From the NCBI GenBank assembly GCA_034430595.1, contig DAOUEL010000090.1, positions 1 to 64,000 on the forward strand: 64,000 nt of DNA, read 5' to 3'. Shown piece after piece: positions 34,123 to 42,415 of the stretch. Positions within the stretch are counted from its first letter, which is position 1. Each line of letters starts with the position of its first letter. The translations under genes and the position numbers were made by a program. The notes under the pieces were generated by a model. That model had not been told where the DNA came from and ran no database searches. It saw nothing but the letters and a program-made list of their open reading frames with translations. The stretch comes from E44-bin32 sp034430595 (GTDB lineage: Bacteria > Chloroflexota > Anaerolineae > Anaerolineales > E44-bin32).

Positions 34123-34837
34123 AGGTGCGGCCGGCATGCAAGCCACGCAGGCTCGGCGCCCTCTGCTAGAGTACCTGCGTGCGATCGGAGCCGTGATCTG
34201 GAAGGACGTGCTGGCTGAATTTCGCAGCCGCGAGCTGCTGAGCGCGATGCTGGTCTTCTCTCTGCTTGTGATCTTGATCTTCAATTTCGCACTGGAGCTC
34301 GATATTCGCGCCCGTGAGACGATCGCCTCCGGCGTGCTGTGGGTAACCTTCGCTTTCGCCGGGACACTCGGGCTCAACCGCTCCATGGCGATCGAGAAAG
34401 ACCGGGGCTGCCTGGACGGCCTCCTGCTGGCACCGGTCGACCGCAGCGCGATTTTCTTCGGGAAGGCAATCGGAAACCTGATCTTTATGGGCCTGGTCGA
34501 AGTGATCGTACTGCCGATATTTTCCGTTCTCTACAACATGAACCTCTTCCAATCTGGCCTGCTGCTGGTGGTATTACTGGGATCGATTGGATATGTCGCC
34601 GTCGGGACGCTGCTCGCCTCGATGGCGGTGCACGCGCGCACGCGCGATGTTCTGCTGCCGATCCTGCTCTTCCCGGTCGCAATTCCGGTGCTGCTGGCTG
34701 CGGTCAAGGCCAGCAACGGTTTCCTGCAAGCGGCAGAGATGGCCGACATCTGGCCCTGGCTGAATTTGCTGATTGTGTATGATGTGATCTTTGTTGCCGT
34801 AGCATTCATGGTCTTTGATTTTGTGGTCGAAGAATAG
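34115..34837 (+). CDS. ccmB: CcmB membrane subunit of the heme-export ABC transporter
   Basis: A 240-aa protein with six predicted helices and the family's N-terminal pattern (VIWKDVLAEFRSRELLSAML). Segments SMAIEKDRGCLDGLLLAPVD and FFGKAIGNLIF match CcmB. Its start lies inside ccmA. It forms the channel part of CcmAB. Confidence 0.93.
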   Translation: MPEGAAGMQATQARRPLLEYLRAIGAVIWKDVLAEFRSRELLSAMLVFSLLVILIFNFALELDIRARETIASGVLWVTFAFAGTLGLNRSMAIEKDRGCLDGLLLAPVDRSAIFFGKAIGNLIFMGLVEVIVLPIFSVLYNMNLFQSGLLLVVLLGSIGYVAVGTLLASMAVHARTRDVLLPILLFPVAIPVLLAAVKASNGFLQAAEMADIWPWLNLLIVYDVIFVAVAFMVFDFVVEE

Positions 34838-34882
34838 CGACCTGCTGGAACGACTTGGCTAGAGCCGAAGGAGTGAGCCGTC

Positions 34883-35584
34883 ATGCAACCGATGCCGAAA
34901 GCACTTAAAGCACTGAATCTCTTCACCAGCGCCGTCTTTGCCGTTGCGCTCTATCTGGTCCTCTTCTATGCCCCGCGTGAAGCGGTGATGGGCGAGGTCC
35001 AGCGCGTGTTCTACTTCCACGTTGCCGCTGGATGGGTCGGCGCGCTGGCCTTCCTCGTGACCGCAATCGCCGGGCTCTTCGTGCTCCTGCGCGGCGATCA
35101 TCGCTGGGACCAGCTGGCGTTGGCCTCGGTTGAGATCGGAGTGGTCTTCACGCTGATCAACATCGTCACCGGTTCGATCTGGGCCCGACCAGTCTGGAAC
35201 ACCTGGTGGACCTGGGATCCGCGGCTGGTGACGGCGACCGTAATGGAACTGATCTACCTAGCCTACCTGATGCTGCGGCAGGGGATCGAGGATCCGGATC
35301 GCCGCGCCCGGTTTGCGGCCGTTTACGGAATCGTCGGCTTTATCAGTGTGCCACTGACCTTCCTCTCGATCCGCATCTTCCGCACGATCCACCCGGTCGT
35401 AGTCGGCAACAACGACCCCACCGCACAGGGCGCATTTGATATGACGACGAAAATGCGGATCGCGTTCTTCTTCGGCCTGTTCACGTTCACCTTTGTTTAT
35501 GTAACGCTGCTCTGGCACAGGCTCCGGCTGCAGCAGTTCAAAGAGCGCATTGAGGAACGCAAACTCCAGGCGCTCACAGCCTGA
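34883..35584 (+). CDS. ccmC: CcmC heme-handling membrane protein
   Basis: A 233-aa six-helix protein of the heme handling family with a WWD-type motif in NTWWTWDPRLVTA and flanking His residues (VFYFHVAAGWV and FRTIHPVV). CcmC loads heme onto CcmE. A Shine-Dalgarno (AAGGAG) precedes the ATG, 45 nt after ccmB. Confidence 0.94.
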   Translation: MQPMPKALKALNLFTSAVFAVALYLVLFYAPREAVMGEVQRVFYFHVAAGWVGALAFLVTAIAGLFVLLRGDHRWDQLALASVEIGVVFTLINIVTGSIWARPVWNTWWTWDPRLVTATVMELIYLAYLMLRQGIEDPDRRARFAAVYGIVGFISVPLTFLSIRIFRTIHPVVVGNNDPTAQGAFDMTTKMRIAFFFGLFTFTFVYVTLLWHRLRLQQFKERIEERKLQALTA

Positions 35585-35603
35585 GTAAAAGGGAGAGAAA
35601 CAT

Positions 35604-35765
35604 ATGTGGCTTCAAGAAGCAGCTGCTGACACGCTCGATTATATGATCCTGGGCTACGCCGTAATTTTAGGGACGATGGGCATTTTTATCCTGAGCATCG
35701 CCCTGCGCATGCGCAGCCTGCGCAAGGACGAGGAACTGCTGGACGAACTCGATCAACAAACCTGA
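35604..35765 (+). CDS. ccmD: CcmD-like small membrane protein
   Basis: A 53-aa protein with one helix (about 13-36, YAVILGTMGIFILSIAL) and a charged C-terminal tail (RMRSLRKDEELLDEL). GGGAGAG lies 5 nt before the ATG. It follows ccmC by 19 nt and is the last gene before a strong terminator, the usual position of CcmD, which stabilises the CcmC-CcmE complex. Identity rests on size, topology and position. Confidence 0.8.
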   Translation: MWLQEAAADTLDYMILGYAVILGTMGIFILSIALRMRSLRKDEELLDELDQQT

Positions 35766-35789
35766 TACATATCTACATGCTCTACGGAA

Positions 35790-35836
35790 CGGCTCCTCTG
35801 CAGAACATTCGTGCCGCAGAGGAGCCGTCTTTTTTC
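35790..35836 (+). terminator. Intrinsic terminator of the ccm operon
   Basis: Perfect 12-bp arms CGGCTCCTCTGC (35790-35801) and GCAGAGGAGCCG (35816-35827) enclose a 14-nt loop and are followed by TCTTTTTT. Confidence 0.92.
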
Positions 35837-36007
35837 TGCTCGATCCAACGCATTCCCCCCAGAAACCACCATCAACCCTCGCAGGGTTCTTGACGACCTT
35901 CGGAACCCAGCAATTTGTCGGCCAGGTTTCAGGTCCACGGCCCTATTCTGGCAGTAGAATAAAAGCAAGTTGGGTGGATGGGCAGCTGTCAAGCCATGCG
36001 AGGATCC

Positions 36008-36553
36008 ATGGTCGCAAAACAAGTTGCAGATTTCATCACCTTCTGCCGGTCTCTGCTGATTATAGTTTTCCCCTGGCTGGCGCTCACGCAGGGCGAGCGC
36101 AGCCTGCCCTGGGCGGCCGTGCTTCTCGCTGCCGATTGGACCGGTGACTCGATCGACGGGACGCTGGCCAGGCGCAGCCGGGTGCAGTACCGTACCTGGA
36201 TCGGAGAGCACGATCTCGAAATCGACATCGCCGTCTCGCTTGGCCTGCTGCTGTACCTGCTGATGAGCAGCTACTTAAGGCCGCTGGTTGGCATCCTATA
36301 CCTGCTCTTCTGGCTGCTATTTTTCCTCCGCAATGGAATACCCCGCTCGCTCGGCATGCTCTTCCAGGCTCCAATTTATGCCTGGTTCATCTACGTCGCT
36401 TTGGTCAACTACCCAACAGCCGGCCTGGGCCTGGTGGCCTGGATCGTTGCTGCGCTGATCGTCACCTGGCCTAAGTTCTTGCAGGAGGTGGTACCGGGAT
36501 TCCTGGGCGGTATGAGCCAATTCCTCTCCCAGGACAAATTTCCTGATGAGTAA
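36008..36553 (+). CDS. CDP-alcohol phosphatidyltransferase-like membrane protein
   Basis: A 181-aa protein with about five helices. The signature DSIDGTLAR (47-55) fits DxxDGxxAR of CDP-alcohol phosphatidyltransferases. The second half reads GEHDLEID with one extra residue between Arg55 and Asp69 compared with the family consensus. Such enzymes join CDP-diacylglycerol or CDP-alcohols to an alcohol acceptor in phospholipid synthesis. The altered spacing leaves the substrate open. The ATG at 36008 has GAGG just upstream; earlier ATGs (35978, 35996) lie after a possible -10 (TAGAAT, 35955-35960). Confidence 0.7.
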   Translation: MVAKQVADFITFCRSLLIIVFPWLALTQGERSLPWAAVLLAADWTGDSIDGTLARRSRVQYRTWIGEHDLEIDIAVSLGLLLYLLMSSYLRPLVGILYLLFWLLFFLRNGIPRSLGMLFQAPIYAWFIYVALVNYPTAGLGLVAWIVAALIVTWPKFLQEVVPGFLGGMSQFLSQDKFPDE

Positions 36554-36610
36554 CTTCCGTTAATATGGTATAAGGAGACGCTGATATCCACGACGTAGGT
36601 ATAGTGTGAA

Positions 36611-37582
36611 GTGAGCGATCCCAAAATAGGACTTACTACGACGCGGCCACCAGGCCGCGTCGTCCGATTCAACCTCTATTGGCGTGCACGCTACTGGCTG
36701 AAGGGTACGTCCGCCGGTCGTTTTACAGCTGCCATCCTGGGGCGCATACGTTCTTTAACGGGTTCGGCTCGGCAGATCAGCAGCCGGCTGCGGCCGCGAA
36801 GAGCGTTTGCGCCCGGTGCGGGTGACTTGATCGTGATGAGCGCCAATCTCTGGCACGATTGGCCCCGGTATCGCTGGCTTCCTGATCGGCTGGAAGCTTT
36901 CGCATCCCTGGTGGAGGAGAGCGGTGCTCAGGTAGTCCTGCTGCAGGAGGTCCTGCGGACAACAGACTTCCGGACCGATACCTGGCTTGCGGACCGCCTG
37001 GGCATGGCCTATGCCTATGCCCGCGCAAATGGGAATGCGGGTGCGATCGGCTTCGAGGAAGGCAGCGCCGTTCTCTCGAAATATCCGCTGCTTGAGCTTC
37101 AGCAGACTACACTGCTGCCTTCCGTTTCACGCTTTGTGAGCCGCATTGCGCTTGGAGCTCGCCTGGATCTCCCGGGTTGTGACCTGTGGGCGTTCTCGAC
37201 CCACCTGAGCCTGATGCGCAGCCACAACCAGCCCCAGCTGCAGGCACTGCGGCGATGGATCAGCGATATCAGCGGGGGAGCGAGTGCGCTGATCGGGGGC
37301 GATTTCAACGCCAGCGAGCGCAGCGAAGGGATCAAAATAACCCAGCGTACGTGGGTTGACACGTACCGGTCGGTCAATCCCGAAGGTGAGGCTCCTACTC
37401 ACAGCCTGCGCTGGCCCTGGGGCGGCCTGATACGGCGGGAACGGCTCGATTATGTATTCTTTCACCGCCAGGATCCAGGCTGGCAGATCGTCGAAACCCG
37501 GCATGTCAGTACACCGGTTCGACCACACTCCGATCACGCCGCGGTCCTGACGCGGCTGCGTTATCAACCCTCCTCGAACTAG
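36611..37582 (+). CDS. Endonuclease/exonuclease/phosphatase-family protein
   Basis: A 323-aa protein. The EEP fold begins near residue 73 (VMSANLWHDWPRYR) and shows QEVLRTTDF (catalytic Glu), GGDFNASERS (Asp, Asn), LDYVFFH and HSDHAAVL (final His). Members cut DNA or phosphodiesters such as phospholipid headgroups. The residues before 73 are basic and lack a signal peptide. Translation appears to begin with GTG at 36611. A perfect 11-bp hairpin (36638-36663) lies in the first codons and would slow initiation. It is near a phospholipid-type gene, so a lipid-related phosphodiesterase is possible. Confidence 0.78.
   Translation: MSDPKIGLTTTRPPGRVVRFNLYWRARYWLKGTSAGRFTAAILGRIRSLTGSARQISSRLRPRRAFAPGAGDLIVMSANLWHDWPRYRWLPDRLEAFASLVEESGAQVVLLQEVLRTTDFRTDTWLADRLGMAYAYARANGNAGAIGFEEGSAVLSKYPLLELQQTTLLPSVSRFVSRIALGARLDLPGCDLWAFSTHLSLMRSHNQPQLQALRRWISDISGGASALIGGDFNASERSEGIKITQRTWVDTYRSVNPEGEAPTHSLRWPWGGLIRRERLDYVFFHRQDPGWQIVETRHVSTPVRPHSDHAAVLTRLRYQPSSN
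36638..36663 (+). repeat. Strong hairpin inside the first codons of the EEP gene
   Basis: Arms ACGACGCGGCC and GGCCGCGTCGT (11 bp, perfect) enclose loop ACCA. No T-run follows. It begins 27 nt after the GTG start. Confidence 0.55.
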
Positions 37583-37615
37583 AACGCTCTCTGCTACAAA
37601 GGATCTTCAACCAGC

Positions 37616-37621
37616 TATAAT
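37616..37621 (+). promoter_or_regulatory. -10 box of the SDR gene
   Basis: A perfect TATAAT lies 26 nt before the ATG at 37648. The -35 at the right distance (GCTACA) is weak. Confidence 0.55.
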
Positions 37622-37647
37622 CCCTCAAAGCTGAGTGAGAATTTGTG

Positions 37648-38598
37648 ATGCGCGTATTAATCACCGGCGCCGCCGGGAACCTGGGTTCACTGCTTGCTGA
37701 TTATCTGTACGGCCTGCCGCAGCTAACACTGCGTTTGATGATCCACGAGAAGCCTCTTCCTGAGATTCTAAGCCGACATCGGAACCTGGAAGTAGTTCAG
37801 GCGGACCTGAATCACCCGCAGACCTTGCCGGCGGCAGTCGACGGCGTCCAGGCTGTGCTTCACTTCGCCGGAGTGCTGTTCAAACCGTGGCCGGGTCGCT
37901 TTCTCCAGCGGACCAACGTCACGTATGTGCGCAACTTGCTGGCGGCCAGTAACGAAGCCGGCGTGGAGCGCTGGATCCTGGTCAGTTTTCCCCATGTGGA
38001 AGGTGAGACAGACCCAGCGCATCCAGCATCCGGCCGGCTGGATGGCAATCCGGGCTCGATCCACGCCCGCACCCGCCTGTCTGCCGAGCACGCCTTGCTC
38101 GAAGCGAGCCAGGCTTCTACGATGACGGCGGTTGTTCTCAGGCCAGGGATGATTTACGCGCGCGGGGTCTTGATGCTTGATGCGGCCCGGTGGTTGATGG
38201 AGCGCCGCCTGTTACCGGTTTGGCGTGAGCCAACCTGGATCCACCTGCTGGCGCTGCCGGACTTCCTGGCCTGCGCCCAGGCTGCCATCCTCAAGCCAGG
38301 CATCCGTGGCATTTACACGCTCGGAGACGAGTCGCCGCTTACGCTGCAATCATTCCTTGACCGGCTCGCTGAGCACTGGGGCTGCCGCCGCCCGCTGCGG
38401 CTGCCATGGCCGCTTTTCCCGCTGGCTGGATTGCTGGTCGAGCTTGCTGCTGCGGCAATCCACAAACCCGCTCCACTGACGCGCGATTTCGTCCGTATTG
38501 GTCATGCATCGTACAGCAGCGATATCTCCCGCATGAAAGCCGACCTGATTGAGCGGTTAGCCTATCCTACCTTGGAGCAAGGTCTCTCCCTGCTATGA
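37648..38598 (+). CDS. Extended SDR (NAD(P)-binding epimerase/dehydratase-like) with altered active site
   Basis: A 316-aa Rossmann-fold protein with an N-terminal dinucleotide motif GAAGNLG (7-13) and family-like segments VVQADLNHP, LHFAGVLF and VVLRPGMIYARG. The catalytic YxxxK is not found. The aligned site reads HARTR (in SIHARTRLSAE), so Tyr and Lys appear replaced by His and Arg. It may bind a nucleotide without classical SDR chemistry. The start is ATG 37648; a GTG lies 3 nt earlier. It probably forms an operon with the DUF3159 gene 58 nt downstream. Confidence 0.8.
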   Translation: MRVLITGAAGNLGSLLADYLYGLPQLTLRLMIHEKPLPEILSRHRNLEVVQADLNHPQTLPAAVDGVQAVLHFAGVLFKPWPGRFLQRTNVTYVRNLLAASNEAGVERWILVSFPHVEGETDPAHPASGRLDGNPGSIHARTRLSAEHALLEASQASTMTAVVLRPGMIYARGVLMLDAARWLMERRLLPVWREPTWIHLLALPDFLACAQAAILKPGIRGIYTLGDESPLTLQSFLDRLAEHWGCRRPLRLPWPLFPLAGLLVELAAAAIHKPAPLTRDFVRIGHASYSSDISRMKADLIERLAYPTLEQGLSLL

Positions 38599-38656
38599 CT
38601 GTAAGGGCTCGCATACAGGGATGCCGCCTGTCCCGGAAGGAAAGAGAGCCATAAGC

Positions 38657-39331
38657 ATGGATCGAGCCAGCGAGCTGAGTGAAGAGTTCCGCCGGGTGGT
38701 GCTTTCCCGCCCGGGCGTTCTCGATGCTGCTTTACCGCCAGTCGCCTACCTCGCCATCCGGGCCACCCTGGGATTTAACTTTGCTATTGCAGCAGCCTTG
38801 TTCCTGGCACTGATCGTTGGCACCCTCCGTCTGCGCCGGGGGCAGCCGATCTGGTTTGCGCTGGGAGGGGTGCTGGGCGTTCTGCTGGCAGCGTTTATCT
38901 CCCGCTACACTGGCTCAGAAGCAGGCTACTATCTGCCCGGAATCGTATCCAGCGGATTAACCGCGTTGCTTTGCTTGATCAGTGTCTTATTCCGGCGGCC
39001 GCTGGTCGCCTGGACGAGCTATGTAGCACGGCGCTGGCCGCTCGCCTGGTACTGGCACCCGGCGGTGCGGCCGGCCTACTCCGAGGTGACCCTTGCCTGG
39101 GCGGCATTTTTCGGGCTGCGCACCGGGCTGCAATACGCGCTTTACCGGCAGGATTCCGGTCTGCTGCTCGCATCGTTGAACTTCATCTCTGGTTGGCCGG
39201 CGACGGTTGTACTGTTGGCCCTGAGCTACCTGTATGGCACCTGGCGTTTGCGCCTACTGGGCGGCCCTAGCGTGGAGGAATTCAAGGAGGGCGCGCCGCC
39301 CCCCTGGGAAGGTCAGCGGCGGGGTTTTTAG
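38657..39331 (+). CDS. DUF3159-type integral membrane protein
   Basis: A 224-aa membrane protein with about six helices and a conserved layout of DUF3159 proteins (ATLGFNFAIAAALFLALI, LRRGQPIWFALGG, GYYLPGIVSSGL, FFGLRTGLQYALYRQ). Function is unknown. The ATG at 38657 follows GGAAGGAAAGAGAG. The C-terminal tail is soluble and ends in Pro-rich sequence. Confidence 0.75.
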   Translation: MDRASELSEEFRRVVLSRPGVLDAALPPVAYLAIRATLGFNFAIAAALFLALIVGTLRLRRGQPIWFALGGVLGVLLAAFISRYTGSEAGYYLPGIVSSGLTALLCLISVLFRRPLVAWTSYVARRWPLAWYWHPAVRPAYSEVTLAWAAFFGLRTGLQYALYRQDSGLLLASLNFISGWPATVVLLALSYLYGTWRLRLLGGPSVEEFKEGAPPPWEGQRRGF

Positions 39332-39400
39332 CCGGCGAAGGCCTGGAACCAGGAAGTGGCTTGAGACGTTAATCCAGTAAAGAACGCGCGGAGGTAGAGC

Positions 39401-39838
39401 ATGAGAAAGATCGCATTGGCATTCATGTTGTGGGCGAGCTTGCTGCTGGCGGCGTGTACCGGTGGGAGCTCCACCCCTTTCCCGGCATTACCGACAGATG
39501 ATGAGATCCTCTTCGGAAAAGCGACCGTCGAAGAGATCGAGGTGGTCTTCTTGGAGTCCTTTCCCCTTCAGGTTCATGTACAAGCGAAAGGTTACTTGGC
39601 CGACTCCTGCACCACCATCGACGAAGTTAGTATTGATCGTGCAGACCACCGCTTCAAGGTCGAAATCACGACTCGCCGTCCGGCCCAGGAAATGTGCGCT
39701 CAAATAGTCCAGCCCTTTGAGAAATCGATCCCGCTCGATGTCTACGGCCTGCCGGCTGGCGACTATTCGGTCGACGTGAACGGCGTCCAGGCTGAGTTCA
39801 CCTTTGCACAGGACAACATCCTGCCAGAAGGTGGGTAG
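39401..39838 (+). CDS. Small secreted lipoprotein
   Basis: A 145-aa lipoprotein with lipobox LLAAC (Cys19) and a compact beta-rich domain of about 110 residues. Two further Cys (in ADSCTT and QEMCAQ) could form a disulfide. No family was recognised with certainty. It is a single gene with a strong terminator just after it. Confidence 0.75.
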   Translation: MRKIALAFMLWASLLLAACTGGSSTPFPALPTDDEILFGKATVEEIEVVFLESFPLQVHVQAKGYLADSCTTIDEVSIDRADHRFKVEITTRRPAQEMCAQIVQPFEKSIPLDVYGLPAGDYSVDVNGVQAEFTFAQDNILPEGG

Positions 39839-39863
39839 CCCTTCACTTGAAGCGATAGATACC

Positions 39864-39896
39864 AAAGGACCGCAGCGAGAAGCTGCGGTCCTTTTT
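39864..39896. terminator. Bidirectional terminator between convergent genes
   Basis: Perfect 13-bp arms AAAGGACCGCAGC and GCTGCGGTCCTTT enclose GAGAA. T-runs flank both ends, so it can serve the lipoprotein gene and the fumarase operon that converges from the right. Confidence 0.92.
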
Positions 39897-39914
39897 CGAA
39901 TTGACGTGAAACCT

Positions 39915-40535
39915 TTATGTCCTGAGCAGCGCTTCGAGTTTTTGTGCGGACCGGGTTTCGATCTCGGCATGCAGGCTTTCGCCGTGCGAATCCATCGTCA
40001 CTACGGCCGGGAAATCCTCCACCTCGATCACCCACATTGCCTCCGGAACGCCAAAATTCAATTTATGGACGTTAAGCACTTTACGCACGCTCTGGGCGAT
40101 GAGCGAAGCTGCACCTCCGATGGCGTGCAGGTATACCGCAGGAACCTTTTCGCAGGCGGCCAGCGTCTTCGGTCCCATGCCGCCTTTGCCAATCACCGCC
40201 CGCAGGCTAAAATGCTCCATGACCTCGCTCTGGTAGGGCTCTTCACGCGTGCTCGTCGTAGGGCCGGCCGCGACGAAGCGGTAATGTTTATCCTCCAGGC
40301 CAGCCACAACCGGTCCGCAATGATAAATTGCTCCGCCAGCCATGAGCGGTTTGATTGCCTCGTAGACCTGAAGATCATCACCTTCGGGTTGGCGTGTCTT
40401 CCGGATGAAGGTATCAATCATCCATTTATGCGCTGCATCCCGCCCGGTGAGCATCACACCAGAAATAGAGACCGGATCGCCGACCTTGAGCGAACGTACG
40501 CTTTCAGCCGTTAGCGGGAGTTGAAGTTTTTCCAT
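39915..40535 (-). CDS. Class I fumarate hydratase (or tartrate dehydratase), beta subunit
   Basis: A 206-aa subunit corresponding to the C-terminal domain of iron-sulfur fumarase. Marker segments are LKVGDPVSISGVMLTGRDAA, GGAIYHCGPV, GPTTSTREEPY and VIGKGGMG. With the alpha subunit encoded 12 nt upstream it hydrates fumarate to malate in the TCA cycle, in the cytoplasm. Two-subunit L-tartrate dehydratases share the fold; fumarase is more likely by general occurrence. Confidence 0.9.
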   Translation of the reverse strand: MEKLQLPLTAESVRSLKVGDPVSISGVMLTGRDAAHKWMIDTFIRKTRQPEGDDLQVYEAIKPLMAGGAIYHCGPVVAGLEDKHYRFVAAGPTTSTREEPYQSEVMEHFSLRAVIGKGGMGPKTLAACEKVPAVYLHAIGGAASLIAQSVRKVLNVHKLNFGVPEAMWVIEVEDFPAVVTMDSHGESLHAEIETRSAQKLEALLRT

Positions 40536-40547
40536 GGCCTGGCCCCT

Positions 40548-41420
40548 TTAGCTGTAATGGATCGAATCGGCTTGAACAGTCATGCGGCGCCGGCGATGAG
40601 CCCAGCACATGTAGGAGACGGAAACGAAATAGCTTGCCGGCAGGCGGTGCATGCCGCGCAGTTTTACGCCCAGGACGGTCGTCTCGCCGCCAAATCCCAT
40701 CGGCCCGATTCCAAGCTGGTTGGCTTCTTCGTACAGGCGTTGCTCGAGAGCTCCAAGTTCCGGGTCCGGGTTGTCGTCCACCATTGGCCGGAAGAGAGCC
40801 TCCTTCGAAGCGTAATACGAAGAGCCGCGATCACCGCCGATAGCGACCCCGAGCACCCCCGGTGCGCAGCCTTTACCTTGGGCGCGTTGGACGGCGTCCA
40901 GCACGACCTTTCGCACGCCTTCCAGATCGCGGCCAGCCCCTAGGCGGCTGTCGGGCAGAGAGTACTGCGCACCGACATTTTCGCAGCCACCTCCCTTCAG
41001 GATCAGGTCCACGATCAATTCGCTGCCCCGGACCTCCTCGAAGTGAATTGTCGGAAAAGCGTCGTCCCCCAGGTTGTTGCCGCTGTTTGTGCCGCGTACG
41101 GCATCAACGGCGTTTGGACGCAGGTAAGCCTGCTCGGTGGCTGCGACAACGGCATCCCTGATCTGGGTCTTTAACTCGCGCGTGCTCCATCCCGGGGGAT
41201 ATTGAACATAGAAGATAGGCGTGCCGGTGTCCTGGCAGATCGGTGTGCTGTTTTCGCGGGCGAGGGCGACATTCTCAAGGATGCTGTCCAACGCACCCTG
41301 GGCCGCCGATCCTCCCGATTCGACCTCGCGTGCCTGCTCGATGGCAGCCTGAACATCGGCGGGTAAGTCGGTTGAGGTGCGGCGAATTAATTCCAGCAGC
41401 GCATCCCGTAGGTCCTGCAT
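40548..41420 (-). CDS. Class I fumarate hydratase (or tartrate dehydratase), alpha subunit
   Basis: A 290-aa iron-sulfur subunit. The three Cys that hold the [4Fe-4S] cluster are Cys62 (CQDTG), Cys146 (GGGCENV) and Cys185 (KGCAPG). The fold segments AIGGDRGSSY and GIGPMGFGGETTVLGV are typical. A GAGGGG site precedes the ATG. The cluster is oxygen-sensitive, which agrees with a cell that keeps a bd oxidase and anaerobic-type cytochromes. Confidence 0.92.
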   Translation of the reverse strand: MQDLRDALLELIRRTSTDLPADVQAAIEQAREVESGGSAAQGALDSILENVALARENSTPICQDTGTPIFYVQYPPGWSTRELKTQIRDAVVAATEQAYLRPNAVDAVRGTNSGNNLGDDAFPTIHFEEVRGSELIVDLILKGGGCENVGAQYSLPDSRLGAGRDLEGVRKVVLDAVQRAQGKGCAPGVLGVAIGGDRGSSYYASKEALFRPMVDDNPDPELGALEQRLYEEANQLGIGPMGFGGETTVLGVKLRGMHRLPASYFVSVSYMCWAHRRRRMTVQADSIHYS

Positions 41421-41561
41421 ACCATCCCCTCTTTCTATGCTGATGGAGCTCGGAGTGGAGTTCTTGGAATCATTCTTCTCCTCCTGGAAAGGGACGAGTA
41501 GTGATGAAGCGCGCTTCCTGGGACGCCGGATTTCGCTATTCCACCCCGGCGAGTGAAGTGG

Positions 41562-42395
41562 TTAGAGTCGGGGATCCGTCCGGGCGACCAGGATCGAACC
41601 TGTCGCACTCGAAAACAACTGCGGGCCGATGCTGCCCAAGGCCAGACGGTTGAAAATATGTTTAGGTTCCGGCGCGCCGATGACAATCAAATCGTACTTC
41701 CCGATCTCCTCCGCGCGCAGGATTTCCTCTGCCACCACGCCGTGGCGCAGCTCGAGCTGTGCGTCAACGCCGGCTTGTTCCGCCCGTTCAGCAGCCCGGC
41801 GCAGGTGCTTTGCAAGCGGAGTCTCGCGCGCCAGGACGTCTGGCAAGGTTTCATCCAAAGCATCAAGTCCGGTATACATCCAGGGCGAGCTGCTGACGAC
41901 GTGCAAAATCGTGGCTTTGGCCCCGGTGGCTGCTGCCAGCGAAAGCCCGCGTTCGATCACGATATCGGAGGCATCAATGCCGCCAGTGCAGATCAGAATG
42001 CGCTGCAGCTTCTCCGGTGGATTGCGAATCAGGAGAACGGAATCGGCAATCCGCTCAGCCAGACGCTGGCTGAGTCGGGTCGCAACCCGGTCTCCCATGC
42101 TGCGTGAAGTTCCCAGCACGACCAGTTCGTGTTCTCGTGGATCCAGTTCCTGCTGGATGATCTTTTCAAAATTGCCGCGAACACGAATCACCTGGTCGGG
42201 CTCATTTCGTAAATACTGGCGAGTGGTTGCAATCATGTCCTCGCTGTCCGATTCCTTCTTCCGTACATGCATCAGGGTCAGCTGCATGCCCAGCGCACGC
42301 GTGACAAGTTCTGCGAAGCGCACTGCAGAAGCGTCAGGGCCGCGCTTGCCAATACAGATGATCGAGCGACCGGTCCCTATAGCAGAATCAACCAT
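41562..42395 (-). CDS. Tandem universal stress protein (UspA)
   Basis: A 277-aa protein with two Usp domains. The first begins SIICIGKRGPDASAVRFAE and the second RILICTGGIDASDIVIERGL. The second ends with an ATP-binding GxPxxxxxxxxLGSIGPQLFSSA pattern. The ATG at 42395 is preferred over TTG 42404, which lies too near GGGGAGG. It follows the TauE/SafE gene by 20 nt, a common pairing of Usp with membrane transporters. Confidence 0.88.
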   Translation of the reverse strand: MVDSAIGTGRSIICIGKRGPDASAVRFAELVTRALGMQLTLMHVRKKESDSEDMIATTRQYLRNEPDQVIRVRGNFEKIIQQELDPREHELVVLGTSRSMGDRVATRLSQRLAERIADSVLLIRNPPEKLQRILICTGGIDASDIVIERGLSLAAATGAKATILHVVSSSPWMYTGLDALDETLPDVLARETPLAKHLRRAAERAEQAGVDAQLELRHGVVAEEILRAEEIGKYDLIVIGAPEPKHIFNRLALGSIGPQLFSSATGSILVARTDPRL

Positions 42396-42415
42396 ATCTA
42401 TCAATACCTCCCCGG

